NCBI RefSeq assembly: GCF_000516985.1
Contig: NW_006917091.1
Coordinates: forward strand, 5,390,518-5,454,517
Length of the DNA: 64,000 nt
Source: Pestalotiopsis fici W106-1
Lineage: Eukaryota > Ascomycota > Sordariomycetes > Amphisphaeriales > Sporocadaceae
Reading direction: 5' to 3'
Positions within the stretch are counted from its first letter, which is position 1, and the number at the start of each line of letters is the position of its first letter. Below, piece by piece: positions 23,325 to 35,891 of this stretch. A program made the position numbers and the translations under genes. A model generated the notes under the pieces. The model was not told where the DNA came from. It made no database searches and was given only the letters and a program-made list of their open reading frames with translations.

Positions 23325-25188
23325 ACCAGTTGAACCCACTTTTGCAATGCACCCCCTTTTGCAACGTATTATTTCCACTTTATAATATAACCCAATTATA
23401 ACACTTTTATAATATCTTAACAGCCATTTATTTAATTGATCCTATTTTTTTAAAATAATTAAATTAAACAAACGCGATATAAAAAAAGCAATTAAAAAAG
23501 TCGAAAACGGTGAAAAATTAACTAAAATTATACGCGATTTAGGTATTTATATATTTACTTTATCGCGTAGGCTATAAGGTACGCGGCCTTATCGCAATAC
23601 CTACGAATTAACGCAAATTTTTTTAAAATTATAAAAATAAGAGCTTAAAAATTAGATTTTATACAAGGAACGATGCGGATAAGTTTTTTTAAAACGAATC
23701 GTATAAAATATAGCTTTGTAAATCGCTATTAATATTAAATTTAATAACTAAGCCACTTATATTAAAAAGAATTAGGTAAATAAATTTATATAGCGCTATT
23801 TATACCTAGCTATAAAGCTAAAACGGGTTATTAATACCGATCGGATTAATAAGATTAATTCCGGGGCTATTTAAAAGTTTTATATATTTATAAATAAAGT
23901 TTTAAAGCTATATTTAATTAAACCTAAAAATATATATAATATAAATAAAATTAGGGTTTAAAAAAGTAAAGCTAAAAAAAGGATTATTATAGGCATATCG
24001 AAATTACGTCGCTTTCGCATTTAAAAATCGGGAGCGATTAAATAAATAATTACGATTTATAATATTAACGCTTTCGGTTTAATAACTATAATAATTTATA
24101 TTTTAAAAAAAATAACGCTATAAGCGTAATAGTTTCCTAAAAATCTAAAAAAAGCTAAATTTATTATTATATATAAAAAATAGTTTAATTTTATTATAGC
24201 CTTTTCGTAGCTTAAGCAGGTATTCGGCCTAAAAACGAGGCCTTATAAAAATGCGTAACGGCTACGCTTTTAAAAAATATTAATATTAAATAGCTATAAT
24301 ACCTATTTGCTACTAAAATTTATATTTACAGCTTATCGCATAAAAATCGCGTTAATATATTTGCCTATATATATTAGCGAAACCTTTTAACTATTTAATA
24401 AAAATGTATTTTCCTCCTTTAAGCATTATTATTATTAATAATTTAGCAAATAGCGTAAAATAATAATAATTAAACTTATTTAAAAACAAAAAATACTTAT
24501 AGCCTATATTACGGTTTATTAATTAGCTTTTATATAAAAAATTATATAAAATAACTAGCGCAAAACGGGTATATAGCCCCTGGATTTTAATTAAATACTA
24601 AATAATTTTAAACTCTTTCCTCTAATCCCGACCCCCCTTTTACACATATTATCCGAACCTTTAAATACAGCTAAAATTATTATTATAACTTTTTATAATA
24701 ATAAAAATCTTCGGAATGCTTTTTTTTTTATTTAAAAAAAACATTTCGCGTTAAAGCGGGAAATAAGGCAATTAGTAACAAAAACGGCTAAAACACTAAA
24801 TTTAATAATAATAAAATTAGCTATAACGCGCTAAAATAATTTATTTTTAAATATAAAACTAAATAAATATAAGCCCGATAAACGTTAAATAATTACTTTT
24901 AATCCGAACCAGGCATTTATTAGTTTTTTATATATTAAATTTGCTTAAAATAAGCTAAATAAGCGGCTGTAAAAAATGCTATAAAAAGAATAGGTTCCTA
25001 TTAATAGTTTTTTTAAAATATAGCCTTTTATAATTAAAAAACAACGTAAAAATTAGATCCATAATTAAAAAAATTAATTTAAATGTGTTATAATAGGAAA
25101 ATATTTAATTATATTATATATATTATATCGGACTTTATTAAAAATCCGTTGCAAAAGGGGGTGTATTGCATAAGTGGGTGCAATTAGT
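23325..25188 (+). mobile_element. Fot1/pogo-like DNA transposon relic, RIP-mutated
   Basis: A 1864-bp element with 42-bp terminal inverted repeats. The left end (23325-23366, ACCAGTTGAACCC...) and the reverse complement of the right end (ending at 25188) match at 37 of 42 positions. Both sides are flanked by TA (23323-23324 and 25189-25190), the target duplication of the Tc1/mariner superfamily. Length and repeat size fit Fot1-type pogo elements of fungi. Near the left end the plus strand can still be read as a pogo-type DNA-binding region, ending in TLSRRL and GTRPYR, but the frame is full of TAA/TAG codons and the base composition is strongly AT-rich. The outermost 40-50 bp at each end are much less mutated than the interior. 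It cannot encode an active transposase. Confidence 0.85.
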
Positions 25189-25209
25189 TAGGTCAAAGTC
25201 GTTACTATA

Positions 25210-25443
25210 TGTCAAATGGTGGATTATGGTTCCCATACACTGGGGTGTGCTTGAGCACACGGATTAATATTATAGTGTTCAGGTAAATATACGGGACCTC
25301 CCGGGAATTAGCCGGGGCTACCCTAAATAAGCGTATATTTTATTAAAATTAAAAAACGCAAAATATAAATTAATATATTATATAATTAATACTTATATTA
25401 AATTAATTTAAATTTTAATAAGAAAATATTACTTTAATTAATA
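25210..25443 (+). repeat. 5' LTR of the copia-like element
   Basis: The first about 140 bp keep the original GC-containing sequence, including the near-palindrome GTGTGCTTGAGCACAC. The last part is strongly mutated to TpA. It aligns without gaps to the 3' LTR and to the solo LTR at 2578-2810. Confidence 0.88.
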
Positions 25444-28023
25444 ATTAAAAGTCTTAGTGCCTCCGCCGAAGCTACGAAAATAATAATTACGAAAAAAGCC
25501 GGAATCGGCCTAACGGCATTATTAAAAATAACCTCCGATTAAAATAATTAAAAATATACGTTTTAAATTTAGGCATAAATTACTAAATTAACTAATTACC
25601 TTAAAAATAAAACGATTTTAATTAAAACCCTAATTAAACCGGATATAAAAAAAACTAAATATATAAAAACCGCGGTAGCGACCCTCGAAATTATAAACAA
25701 AAATAATAATCTAAGCATTTAAAATAAAAAAAATAAAAAATAAATAATAACGGATTTTATTAAAAAAGGTTAAAAATCGTTTAACTTTAATTATAATTAT
25801 TATAAAATAAAAAAGGTTATATACGCTAAGCAATATACGGTAATTAAAAAAATTATAAAATAAATAATTATTATGATTTTTTTAAACTTTTTTTTTACGT
25901 ATTATTTAATTAATAAGCCCTTATATAAATAATACGAAAATTTAAAGGCTTACTATAGCAAATTAGCTATAAATAATAAAAAAAAAGCAAAAAAATAATA
26001 TTTAAAAGCTTTTAAGCCTTTAAAAATATTAAAAAAAGCTATTAATTAAGTTAATAAATAAAAAATAATTATAGCGAAAACCTAGGTAAAGCAAATAATT
26101 AAAATATAGGATAATTCGGTTTAAGCTATAAATTTCCTAAATATAATTATTTTAATTATATTATAATATGCCGCTTTTTATTAAATTTATAAAAAATAAA
26201 GCATTTTAAATAAAAATTTAAAATATCGGGTAATAAATAATAACTTCCGTAAAAGCTTAAATATTTAATAGCCGATTAGGCTAAAAATTAAAAAAAGCGC
26301 TTTCGCAATTTACGCTAATAAAGCTAAAAAATAGCCTTAAAACGGATAAAATAAAAACGCTTACCTTATTAAAAATTAAATATTTTCCCGATTAAATACG
26401 GCTAATTTACGTAAAAAAAAAGGTAAATAAATTACTTATAATAAAAGGCAAAAGGATATTAAATGCCTTATTTGCCATTTTTTTTACGCTTTTAATTTAT
26501 ATTTTTATATATTCTTAAAAAAAGCCTATCCAGGTTTCGTCCTTAAAAATAAAATGTAAATATAAATAAATAAAGCTTTTTAAAAAAAAACCCTAATTTA
26601 TAGGAATAGGTTCGTAATATAAAAAGGATTAAAACCAACCGAATTAGTATATTACGAATAATTAAAAAAAAATTGCTTTTAATTAATATAAATTAATAAA
26701 ACGGATAATTAATAACAAACGTATAAAATAATTTTATAATATTTATAAAAAATTACTTTTTGCGTTATTTAGTTATCTTAAATTTAATAATAATAATTTT
26801 AATTATAAATATAAAAAAAAGGCTTATTAATTATAGGTAAACTTTTAATTACGATTTTATTTAATTAGGCGACCGGAAATTATTTATTTACGGATACGGT
26901 ATAATAATTATATAATTCGGATTTAAAATATTATTATTAAATAATATAGCCTATTATTTTAGGCTATTAATTATATTAATATTATTCCGTTAATTATAAA
27001 AATAAAGATATTACTAAAATAATAAAAACGACCTTATAATATTACGTAAAAAAATAGATTTTTAATTAATATACTCTAAAACCGATACGGATAATATATT
27101 TTCGAATATAAATTTTATAAATTACCTTTAGCGTTATTTATTATTTACTAAAAAAAATATATAATATAAATAAAAAAGCTATTATTAATTAGGGAAGCTA
27201 TACGATAATATTATAAAATAGGATATTTAGGCCTAATAGCTTTCGAATACCTTATTTATTTATTTTAAAGGGTAAAAATTAAAGGACTAATTATAATAAA
27301 ATATAAAGCCTGCGTATTTGCAAAAATTACGCGTTAACCACGGCGAGCGCTACGGCTAATTAACGAAAATTATAGCGAATAACTAGCTATAAATTTTTAT
27401 AATTATACTAAAAGGATCGAAAATTATATATTCTAAATGCTAATTATTTATCGGCAAACGGGATATATATAGGATTATTATTTTACGGAAAGGATTACGG
27501 TTATATTAATTAACGCTTTCCGATCGTTCCTAAATATAATAAAAACCTAATATAATATTAAAATTAAAATTATCGAATATAATAATAAAATTATAAAAAT
27601 TAAATAAATAATAGGAAAATACCTCGAAAATAAATATATTAAATTCGAGCTTTTAATATTATATATATAAGCCTAAAATAAAGCTATTAAACGCTTAAAA
27701 GGTATAATTAAAAAAAAAATAAGCAATACGTATTAGCATAAAACTCTTTTATTAATTTTAGCCCGAAATCGGCAAAACCGCGGTATATTTATATAATTAT
27801 ACGCCGAATTATAATTTCCGATAGCGTATATTATATATAAAATTTTATAAAGCAATTGCGAAAATAAAAGGAGTTTTAAATCTAAGCTATAAGCCTAATT
27901 AAACCTATTTTAAAGCATTCGGATGCAAAGCGTACGTAATAACGCTAACGGTATAATAAAAATTCGGCCGTTTATAGCGATTAGCACTTAAAGCATAAAT
28001 AGGATATTTAATCGGATATAAAT

Positions 28024-28314
28024 TGTGATACAGTTAGAGGAGTATATAAAATAGGTTTAAAAGAGTCACAATATTGAAGTAAGCTGAGAGCGTTAAAAGA
28101 TATGGGTATAGTTACAAGGTGTATTATATCTGTCTAAGTTCTAATTAAAAAGGGAGCATACAATCCCATTTATACACTTATTTATTAAAAAGATTTGTTA
28201 ACTTCCCTGGAGCGTACGGACCTTATCCGTAAGCTCCTTGCTCTTAACAGGGACATCCATATGCTCCCTATATCTAGTATCTTGAGGACCCTCAAGGTCT
28301 AACTAACTGCCACA
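28024..28314 (+). mobile_element. Solo LTR nested in the copia-like element
   Basis: A 291-bp island of normal base composition inside the AT-rich element. It starts TGTGATACAG and ends CTGCCACA, so its tips form TGTG...CACA. The flanks TAAAT (28019-28023) and TAAGT (28315-28319) differ by one G-to-A change, consistent with a 5-bp target duplication of which one copy was mutated. It contains no coding sequence. The family is unknown: it does not match the other LTRs in this window. Orientation is given only by the sequence as written. Confidence 0.75.
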
Positions 28315-30533
28315 TAAGTTATTTAATATTTATAAAATTTAGATTCCTAATTAAAATAAATTAATTAATATAAAAAATATAATTATAAACGAAAAAAAAT
28401 TATACGACGGAAAATAAGATATATTTAAAAATAAGCTTTTAAATATTAATACCTAGCTTATCGCCGATTTTGTAATTAATTACGCAATATTTAAAAATAA
28501 AATTTTATAAAAACTAAAAAATAAAAATACCGCCGTAAAAATATTTTATTAAGCGATAATTAAAACGATTAAAAAGAAAATAATAATTAAAAAAATAAAA
28601 AAGCAGCGCTAAATAAAAAAAATAAATAATACCCCTTTATTACCGCGAAATTTGCCTTTTAAACTTTATTATAAATACCTTTATTAGCTTTATTAATATA
28701 TAATATAAAAGCGATTATAATTAAAAATACGGCGCTATTAGCAAAAAAACCTAAAATAATCCTATAGCAAATAGCTTTCCTAATTAATTATAAAGCCGTT
28801 CCTAAAATAAGATAAAATAATAATTAAAACGATAAAGCGAAGCTAAAACGCTTTTTTCGTTAAAGGGTAAAAATTTATAAAACGGAAATCCCAGTTTTCC
28901 TTAAATAATATTATAAATTATATTATTATCCGTTTAGTAAATTATTTTTTTAAATAAAAGCTAATTATTTATAAAATTATAAAAATATACGATTTTAAAC
29001 CGAAATAAATAAAAAAAATCTACGAATAAAAGGCAAATAAATCCTTAATTATATATAAATATACGTATATAAATTCGATAAATACGGGAAATTTTAAAAA
29101 TATAAAGTAAAATTCGTCGTTTATAATAATTAATAAGCAAAATTTAAAATTAGGAAATTTATACGGCTATATTAGCTAAAAAATTATTTTGCACCCTAAT
29201 CGCGATTGCAGCAAAATTCGATTTTAAATTAATATAATATAATATAATAAACGCGTTTATATACGCTTTTATTAATTAAAATATATTTATAAAAATATTA
29301 AATAAATATCGAAAAAAAAACGCTATATTATTATTAAATAAAGCATTTTATAAATTACGGATATTACCGTTATTATAATAAAAAAAGTTTATAAAAATTT
29401 TAGCCGAAATCGGTTATATTTAAATATTATATAAGCTTTACGTATTTATTAAAAAAAATATTAATTTTTTTTTACGTTAATAATATAATTATTATATATA
29501 AAAATAAAAATAAAAAGGCTATTAATTATTTAATATAATATTTTATAAAAAAATATAAAATTAATAATAGCGAGCTAATATAATAGTTTTTTAGGATAAA
29601 AATAATTAAAAATCGTATATTTAAAATAATTTAGCTTTCCTAAAAGGCTTATTTTAAAAAAATCGCTAAGCTTATAAATAAAAAAAAAATTTATATAACG
29701 CTAATAAATTACGAAAAATTTATATTTCGATTAATTATAGCGTTTTTTTACAAAATATAAAAATATTAAAAAAAATTCGGATTATTGCTATTTACGGCTA
29801 TATTTATAAAATTAAATATTATATTCGCAATAGCTAAATTAACTCGATTTTTTTAATAATTTAAGCTAAATATATTAAAAAATTACTAATCGAGCTTTAA
29901 TTTACCTAATTAATATTAAAAAACTTTCGCTTAAAATCGGAAAATCTTTTAATTTAATAATTGCTAATAACGTATTATTTACTAATAATAATATTAATTG
30001 CAAAAATACCTAAATATTCGCTATAAAGCTATTCGGAAAATTAATTAATTAGCGATTAAATAAATAAAATATAATTATTATTTTTATTATAAAAGCTAAA
30101 TTATTTGTTTTAGCGTAAGCTATTAAAAAAATATTATTTATTAGCTAATTATTAAAAAAATTATCGATATAACTAAATAATAATATTATTATTATTAAAT
30201 ATAATAATAAATAAATTATTAATTTAATTAACGCCAAAATCGCGTTATTAAAAATAAAGCTCCGTTATATAAATATTTATAATTATTAATTATAATAAAA
30301 AGCCTAAAAAGGAAAAATTAAAATTATTTATAAACCTTTAAATAAAATAATAATAAATAAATTAACGAAAAGCTTATTAATAGGCAAATAACAAAATTTT
30401 TTATAATAAATAAAATTTAATATTATTTATCGTAATTAAAACGAATAGCTTTAAAAAAAGCTATATTTTGCTAATTAGTAATTTTAATTTAAATATAGCT
30501 AAATTTACGATAAATCGTGGATTTAAAGGGGTG

Positions 30534-30767
30534 TATTAGATAATAAATTATAGTTCCTATATATTAGGGTATGCTTAAGCATACGGATTAATATTATAAT
30601 ATTTAGGTAAATATACGGGACCTCCTGGGGATTAGCCGGGGCCACCCTAAATAAGCGTATACCTTATTAAAACTAAAAGGCGCAGAATATAGATTAATAT
30701 ATTATACAATTAACACCTATATCAGACCAGTTTAAACTCTAATAGGAAAGCACCACCTTGATCAACA
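30534..30767 (+). repeat. 3' LTR of the copia-like element
   Basis: 234 bp. Here the start is mutated and the last about 100 bp are intact, the mirror image of the 5' LTR. The intact parts of both LTRs together match the unmutated solo LTR at 2578-2810. Confidence 0.88.
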
Positions 30768-32367
30768 CTATGCAATTATCGCACCATACCACTGCACTAG
30801 CTGAACAAAATGTGAAGCTCCACACTAGGAACTAGCCTAATAGTGGTTATGGGTACGTATAACAGCAACAGTATGATTTTATTGCTTTGTCAGCTTCGGA
30901 GACTTTTGAAGTTCATGTTTTCCTTTCCATCATTGTTCACTTATCAAACTGTTATGAATTGCAGTTGTGCGTCGGTTCAGTGAGGCCGATTAGAGTCCCA
31001 GAATCAACATCTTCACTAGCCCCGCTATGTGTTTCTTTTTATACCCATTATCCCCGCTTTCGGCTGTGCACCTCATGGCCTCAACACTGCAGCGCCCGTA
31101 CCAGGCCTGCGTAAAAGTGTCAATTGCGCCCCGCTCCTGGAAACAGATAGGTATTTGGGTATGTGAATCACAGATGAGGATCATTTTCAAGTTTGGCGCC
31201 ACCCACAACGCACATTCAACGTACAAATAAGTGTGTATTACCTTTTCTGTCTAAAGCCTCCATGTATATTACTAGCCATGCCCGCACTTCGCACAATCAG
31301 ACTTTGTATAATTGACCAACGTTGTTGCTCGCCAATTTTTGGTTTTGCAACATCCGAGGTTTGCTCACTGCGCCACGATATGGTGTTTTTCATTGCCAGT
31401 TGTAATCAATGCATTCTCACATGCAAGTATCTTGCCATATTATGTGACGACATGACTAATGACAAATTTTAGAAACAATTACATGGATCTTGTCCTTGAA
31501 AGAGAAACCTCGATGACTTGCTTGTCTTTTATTTTGGTGTCATTTTTCATGAATGCAGGTTGGCGCTGAGCATTTAAAGGCTATTGCGATTTGAGGAATG
31601 TAGATAACTGCTGGAGAGTGCCGGGGAAACCCCTCTGTGCAGGAGCCACCATTATTGATCTCACCACTGTAACATAATACGCTAATCTCCGTCAACCGCT
31701 CAATTTTCCTTTTGTAGCTTACTTGCATTGGAGAGGGTTTTATTTGGAAGGCCGCTTTTCAGCTGCCTCAAAATGATGGTGTGTAAGATTCGTGGGGCGG
31801 AAATATTATGTTGAGTTTGCAGACAAGGCTGGCGCTAACCAATGCAGTAAGTCGGAATTGGAGAGGGGTAGAGCAGCCAAAGACACGAGTTCGTGCGCAG
31901 AAGTGACATGCGTCGTGGTCACATCTGAGAGAATGTATTGGGAATATGGTACTTTCCTCCAACGTGGACAACATTGACCTGTGTAGACAGAGGAGACTTT
32001 GACTTGGACGTGTAGAACGAGCTGGCGAAAGTGCAGTTTCACGAGCACCCCGTGGCTGTCAAAATGTGCCAACCTGGATCTGCATCTCAGCCGCAGTTGA
32101 AATGCACGAAACAGTAGGGCCCGGTCATTAATAATAATCATATCACTAGGTAAGAAAGGGTTTGACCCATGTCCTCAGTAGCCGACACCCTCCTTCACCA
32201 GTACAGAGTTCTCCATCAGAACTATTTCTTTTTGAAAAATTTTTCAACTTCTAAGTCTCGCGAAGCTTGTTAACAGCAAAATACTGATTCAGAACTTACA
32301 GAAATCAAGAACCACGATTCCTAATCAAGTCGGCTCTATAGCTTACAGCATATCAGTATCGTTCGAA
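30768..32367. other. Intergenic region between transposon block and hydrolase gene
   Basis: About 1.6 kb of ordinary base composition with only short open frames on both strands. The part just before 32368 should hold the promoter of the hydrolase gene. Nothing else recognised. Confidence 0.4.
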
Positions 32368-34668
32368 ATGGCGTCAACACACCCACCAAAGGCATTTACG
32401 TGGAGAGTCACAGAGATTCCACCGGACACGAGCAAGAGAGAACTGGAAAGATATTTCTCGGAGCAGGATCGTTTGCGCATCACGGTCGGATCCATTTGCC
32501 CGGATGCGGAGGGTGCAGACCAGATGACGGCGACAGTACTGTTTCGACCACATGCGGATCGGCCACAAGTTGGGCCAAACTTTGACTCTTATGCTCCCAA
32601 AGAGATGGAAGTCGACAGAGACTTCTGGGGTTTCACACCATTATATTGCCCCCCAGAGGACACTCCAATAACGGCAGAGTACGTATTCAGCCTCATTGTT
32701 TGGTAGTGCATGACTAAAACCCAAAGTGCAGTATCATTGCCATCACTGGGCTTGCAGGCAATGCCTTTGGATCGTGGGCTCATTCGGAACAGCGAATGTG
32801 GCTTCGAGACTATCTTCCAAACCTTGTAAATAATGCGCGCATCCTAACGTATGGATACGACACACGGATTACCATCAATAAGGGTTCAGTAACCATGATA
32901 TCCGATCTGAGCAATTCATTCATTGATGGCTTGATAAACATGCGTCGTGGAACAAATGTAAATGCCCCCGAAACTTGAGATTGCTGTGAAGCACACTTTA
33001 GCTAACACGCCTAGTGCGAACAACGGTAGCGCTCAGAGTCTCGTTCCATCCATCGCAGGCTCGCTAACTATCACATAGTCCCATCATATTTATCGGGCAC
33101 AGTCTAGGCGGCCTGTTGATTAAAAAGGTACGAGAGTTAGACTATGAAGACTCTTGATCTAAATTCTTACCAAATATCCAGATTATGACTATTGCCAGGA
33201 ACCATCGCAATCCGTAAGGCCAATATATTCTTTACTTCCAGGAGAGTCTCCCTAATATTCGAATAAACAGTGACATTTCCCGCCTGCCAGTACGGGCAAT
33301 CGTGTTCCTCGCTGCACCACATCAAGGTATGAATGTTGATGCATTGCGAACACTTGTAGGGCATGAACCACTACAGCTTGTTGAAGAGCTAGCTTCAGGC
33401 TCCATGACACTGAATGATCTCAACGAGGAATTCAGGTCGATAGCCCAGGATATTGAGATACTGACCTGCTTTGAAGCTTTGAAGACCAAAACAGTAGCTT
33501 TCGATGTAAGTTTGAATTTTTGTTCTTTTCGCCCAAGAAGATATCCTCATGATATTGACGACATCTACAGCAACATAAACAACAGTGGACTCGCTCTGGT
33601 CCAGAGGTCATGATGGTCGAGACATACTCTGCCAAACAAGATTTGCCCAAAGAAACGGTAGTAAACGTCGAGGCCAATCACTCTGGCATAGCAAAACTCG
33701 AGAAGGGTGTCCTCCTGAAGAGCATCAGAGGGATGATACTGCGAGCTCTGACGCCCAGCCCGAAACTCACCCAGGCAGAGCCCCGGAATAAAACATTCGA
33801 TGCAACAGTAGGTAGTGGATTCTCACGCACGATGAAGTCCTCGGCTAACAGAAGTCAGATTCAGAAGGATTTGAACGATAAAGTGTCACCGTCACCAAAT
33901 GCTGATGAAACGAATCATCGCTCAAGGCACTCGTCATCTCTAAATTTGGGTGACCATAGTCTTGGACACCCTCTAAATCCAGCCTATGACGTCAGTCATG
34001 TATACTCGAATCCAAGTGCTCAGACAGACTATCGAAGCTATTTTCAAGTGTACCAGGCACCGTTTACTAATGACTATCAACGGCCGTTCGGGAACGCTGC
34101 AACCGAATATCATGTACCAGAACACCTACATGTACCGCAATTCGCTCCTCCTGGTCATCCCGAGACGGGTTCGTATCCTGAGAAGCAGTACCAGGCCCGG
34201 TTCAGTAGCTATCCTTCTCCCGTTTTCCAGTATTCATTCGTTCCACCATTCCCCGGCGTGCCACCCACCATGGGTGCATCATCTGCAGAGACTGCTACTC
34301 CTTTACCAAGACACTTCTACCAGCCCGTCAACCAAAATGTGCCGCATGATTTCACTCATCAAAATATATTGGGCAATTACCTTGGAGTCCCTACTCACAC
34401 GCAAGTCCCCGGCCACAATGACTCATGGCGTCAGCCTGGACTTCAACGGATTCATCTTGCAAGCATGACACAAGGAATGGAACGAATGAGTCTCAAGCCG
34501 GACGGTCGATACTCCCCGGATGTGGCCGCTCATTTGCCCACAAATGTCCCATTTTACAACACGCCGCTGTCACCCAATAGTTCAAGCGAGGTGCGGGAAC
34601 GTGAATTAGAAGTAGGTGAGGCGCCGCGATTCCTGGGGCCGGGCTCAGGGAACACAAGTGACAAGTGA
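32368..34668 (+). CDS. SesB-type alpha/beta-hydrolase with RRM-like N-terminus and disordered tail
   Basis: Exons 32368-32678, 32732-32957, 33015-33025, 33079-33127, 33182-33213, 33247-33505 and 33586-34668 close to 1971 nt (656 aa). The third is an 11-nt micro-exon without which RPIIFIGHSLGG is out of frame. Residues 1-100 (FTWRVTEIPPDTSKRELERYF... TATVLFRP) resemble a small RRM-like fold. The hydrolase core shows IIAITGLAGNAFGSW, MWLRDYLP and ILTYGYDT, then the nucleophile elbow GHSLGG (Ser about 191), FLAAPHQGMNV and NHSGIAKLEKG (catalytic His about 328), as in SesB-like domains that head fungal STAND proteins. There is no NB-ARC or repeat domain. From about residue 370 the protein is Pro/Tyr/Gln/Ser-rich and probably disordered. 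It may be a stand-alone effector or signalling hydrolase. The substrate is unknown. Confidence 0.85.
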
Positions 34669-35264
34669 AAGTGTGAGGCCTCAAATTACGGCATCAAAGC
34701 AAGGTTTGATTGACGCAGGGAGCGTACTGGGTGGCTTTTGAACCGAAAGTCTGATGGGTTCCGTACAAAGTAATAGACAATAGACTTAGTAATCCTTTCT
34801 CTATCCTGCGACACTACACAGTCACTTCGTGCTGCATGGTGTCGATCGGTCACAGTTCTTGATGCATGCATGAGCTTTACCATCCATCGAAGCGTGTACC
34901 ATTCTCCACAATCCTCCAATTTATTTTGTTTCTTTGATAATCCATAAAATTATTCCTGGAACACTATGGTACCCGAAACCTTAAACTCGTCAAAAATAGA
35001 GAGTTGTGCCGCAGCAGGGGTTGTCCTGTGGAGCATCCGGGACCCGGAGCAATGTTTTCCGGAACTCCAACGAGCGGGCCCTCCACTCCGGAGCCGCAAT
35101 CCCGTACTACGCCAACCAACTATGACAACATGATTGCCCGAACCAAAAGATCTCAATTGCCGAGCCTCCACTCTGAGCCTTACTGGTATTCAAAAATCAC
35201 CGAAAGTAGTGTCGCTAGTGCGCTTGATTCGTTTGCGATTGCATCAAGATATCACTACTACATC
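34669..35264. other. Intergenic region / possible 5' region of the VOC gene
   Basis: About 600 bp. The reading frame of the downstream gene is open back to an ATG at 35004, but the extra 87 codons have low-complexity content with no conserved motif, so this part is treated as non-coding or at most an N-terminal extension. Confidence 0.4.
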
Positions 35265-35891
35265 ATGGATAATGACAATGTATTGTCGGGTCCAGTTCTA
35301 GCGCCAAAAAGCCTTGCTCATGTTGTACTGCGGACTTCAAATTTCAAGCCCATGATCGCATTCTACAAAGCATTTCTTGGAGCTCATGCTACTTTTGAAA
35401 ATGATTTTCTCTCTTTTCTGACCTATGACGAGGAGCATCATCGACTCGCCATCGGGTACGTTCCTGGAACTTCGGAAAAGGTTCCCACATCGGCGGGTCT
35501 AGAGCACATTGCTTTTCAATTTGGCAGCATCCACGACCTTCTCACTGCATACCAACAGCGTCTGGCCAGAGGGATTTCTCCCATTTGGTGCGTCAACCAT
35601 GGACCAACGACCAGCATCTACTATCAAGATCCGGACGGCAACCAGCTGGAGACGCAAGTGGACAACTTCGACACTGTCGAGGCTGCTACCGCCATGATGT
35701 CGTCCCCTGAGTACGCTGAAAACCCCTATGGAGTTGATTTTGACCCCGAAGATGTCATTCGCAGACTCAAGAACGGGGAGAGCGAAGCCTCTATCAAGAT
35801 GAGGGCGAATATCGGACCGAGGAGTATTGAGTCAATACCTTCGCCTCCACCGAGGGATGTTAGGGATAATTATGATATCTTGATGAATTGA
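35265..35891 (+). CDS. VOC-superfamily protein (glyoxalase / extradiol dioxygenase type)
   Basis: A single-exon protein of 208 aa if started at the ATG at 35265 (MDNDNV). An upstream in-frame ATG at 35004 would add 87 residues. The fold pattern is that of a one-module VOC protein: LAHVVLRT with His19 on the first strand, GLEHIAFQF with His81, and YYQDPDGNQLETQ with Glu129. Together these make the His-His-Glu metal site of iron- or manganese-dependent extradiol dioxygenases and related enzymes. The DPDGNxxE signature is complete. Such proteins often open catechol rings or act as bleomycin-like binding proteins, and which applies here cannot be decided. It starts a run of oxidative tailoring-type genes (SnoaL-like, AveC-like, P450, FAD monooxygenase, SDR), which supports a role in the same pathway. 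Confidence 0.85.
   Translation: MDNDNVLSGPVLAPKSLAHVVLRTSNFKPMIAFYKAFLGAHATFENDFLSFLTYDEEHHRLAIGYVPGTSEKVPTSAGLEHIAFQFGSIHDLLTAYQQRLARGISPIWCVNHGPTTSIYYQDPDGNQLETQVDNFDTVEAATAMMSSPEYAENPYGVDFDPEDVIRRLKNGESEASIKMRANIGPRSIESIPSPPPRDVRDNYDILMN

Larger units (their letters stand above)
25210..30767 (+). mobile_element. Ty1/copia-like LTR retrotransposon, RIP-degraded
   Basis: A 5.56 kb element with 234-bp LTRs (25210-25443 and 30534-30767) starting TGTCAAAT and ending ATCAACA. Flanking 5-mers CTATA (25205-25209) and CTATG (30768-30772) differ by one G-to-A change and are probably the target duplication. A purine-rich tract (AAAGGGGTG) lies directly before the right LTR. Just upstream, 30230-30370 can be read as the end of a copia RNase H, with the spacing of ALLK...NIxIYNYYI...KGKI...KLTKSL, interrupted by stops. 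The domain at the very 3' end of pol argues for copia rather than gypsy order, but I did not trace gag or integrase securely. The interior is heavily C-to-T/G-to-A mutated. A nested solo LTR sits at 28024-28314. Confidence 0.82.

Noticed and set aside
35004..35264. Upstream in-frame ATG for the VOC gene
   Set aside because: The 87 added residues are low-complexity and precede the conserved core, so the ATG at 35265 gives a normal family length. It cannot be excluded fully.
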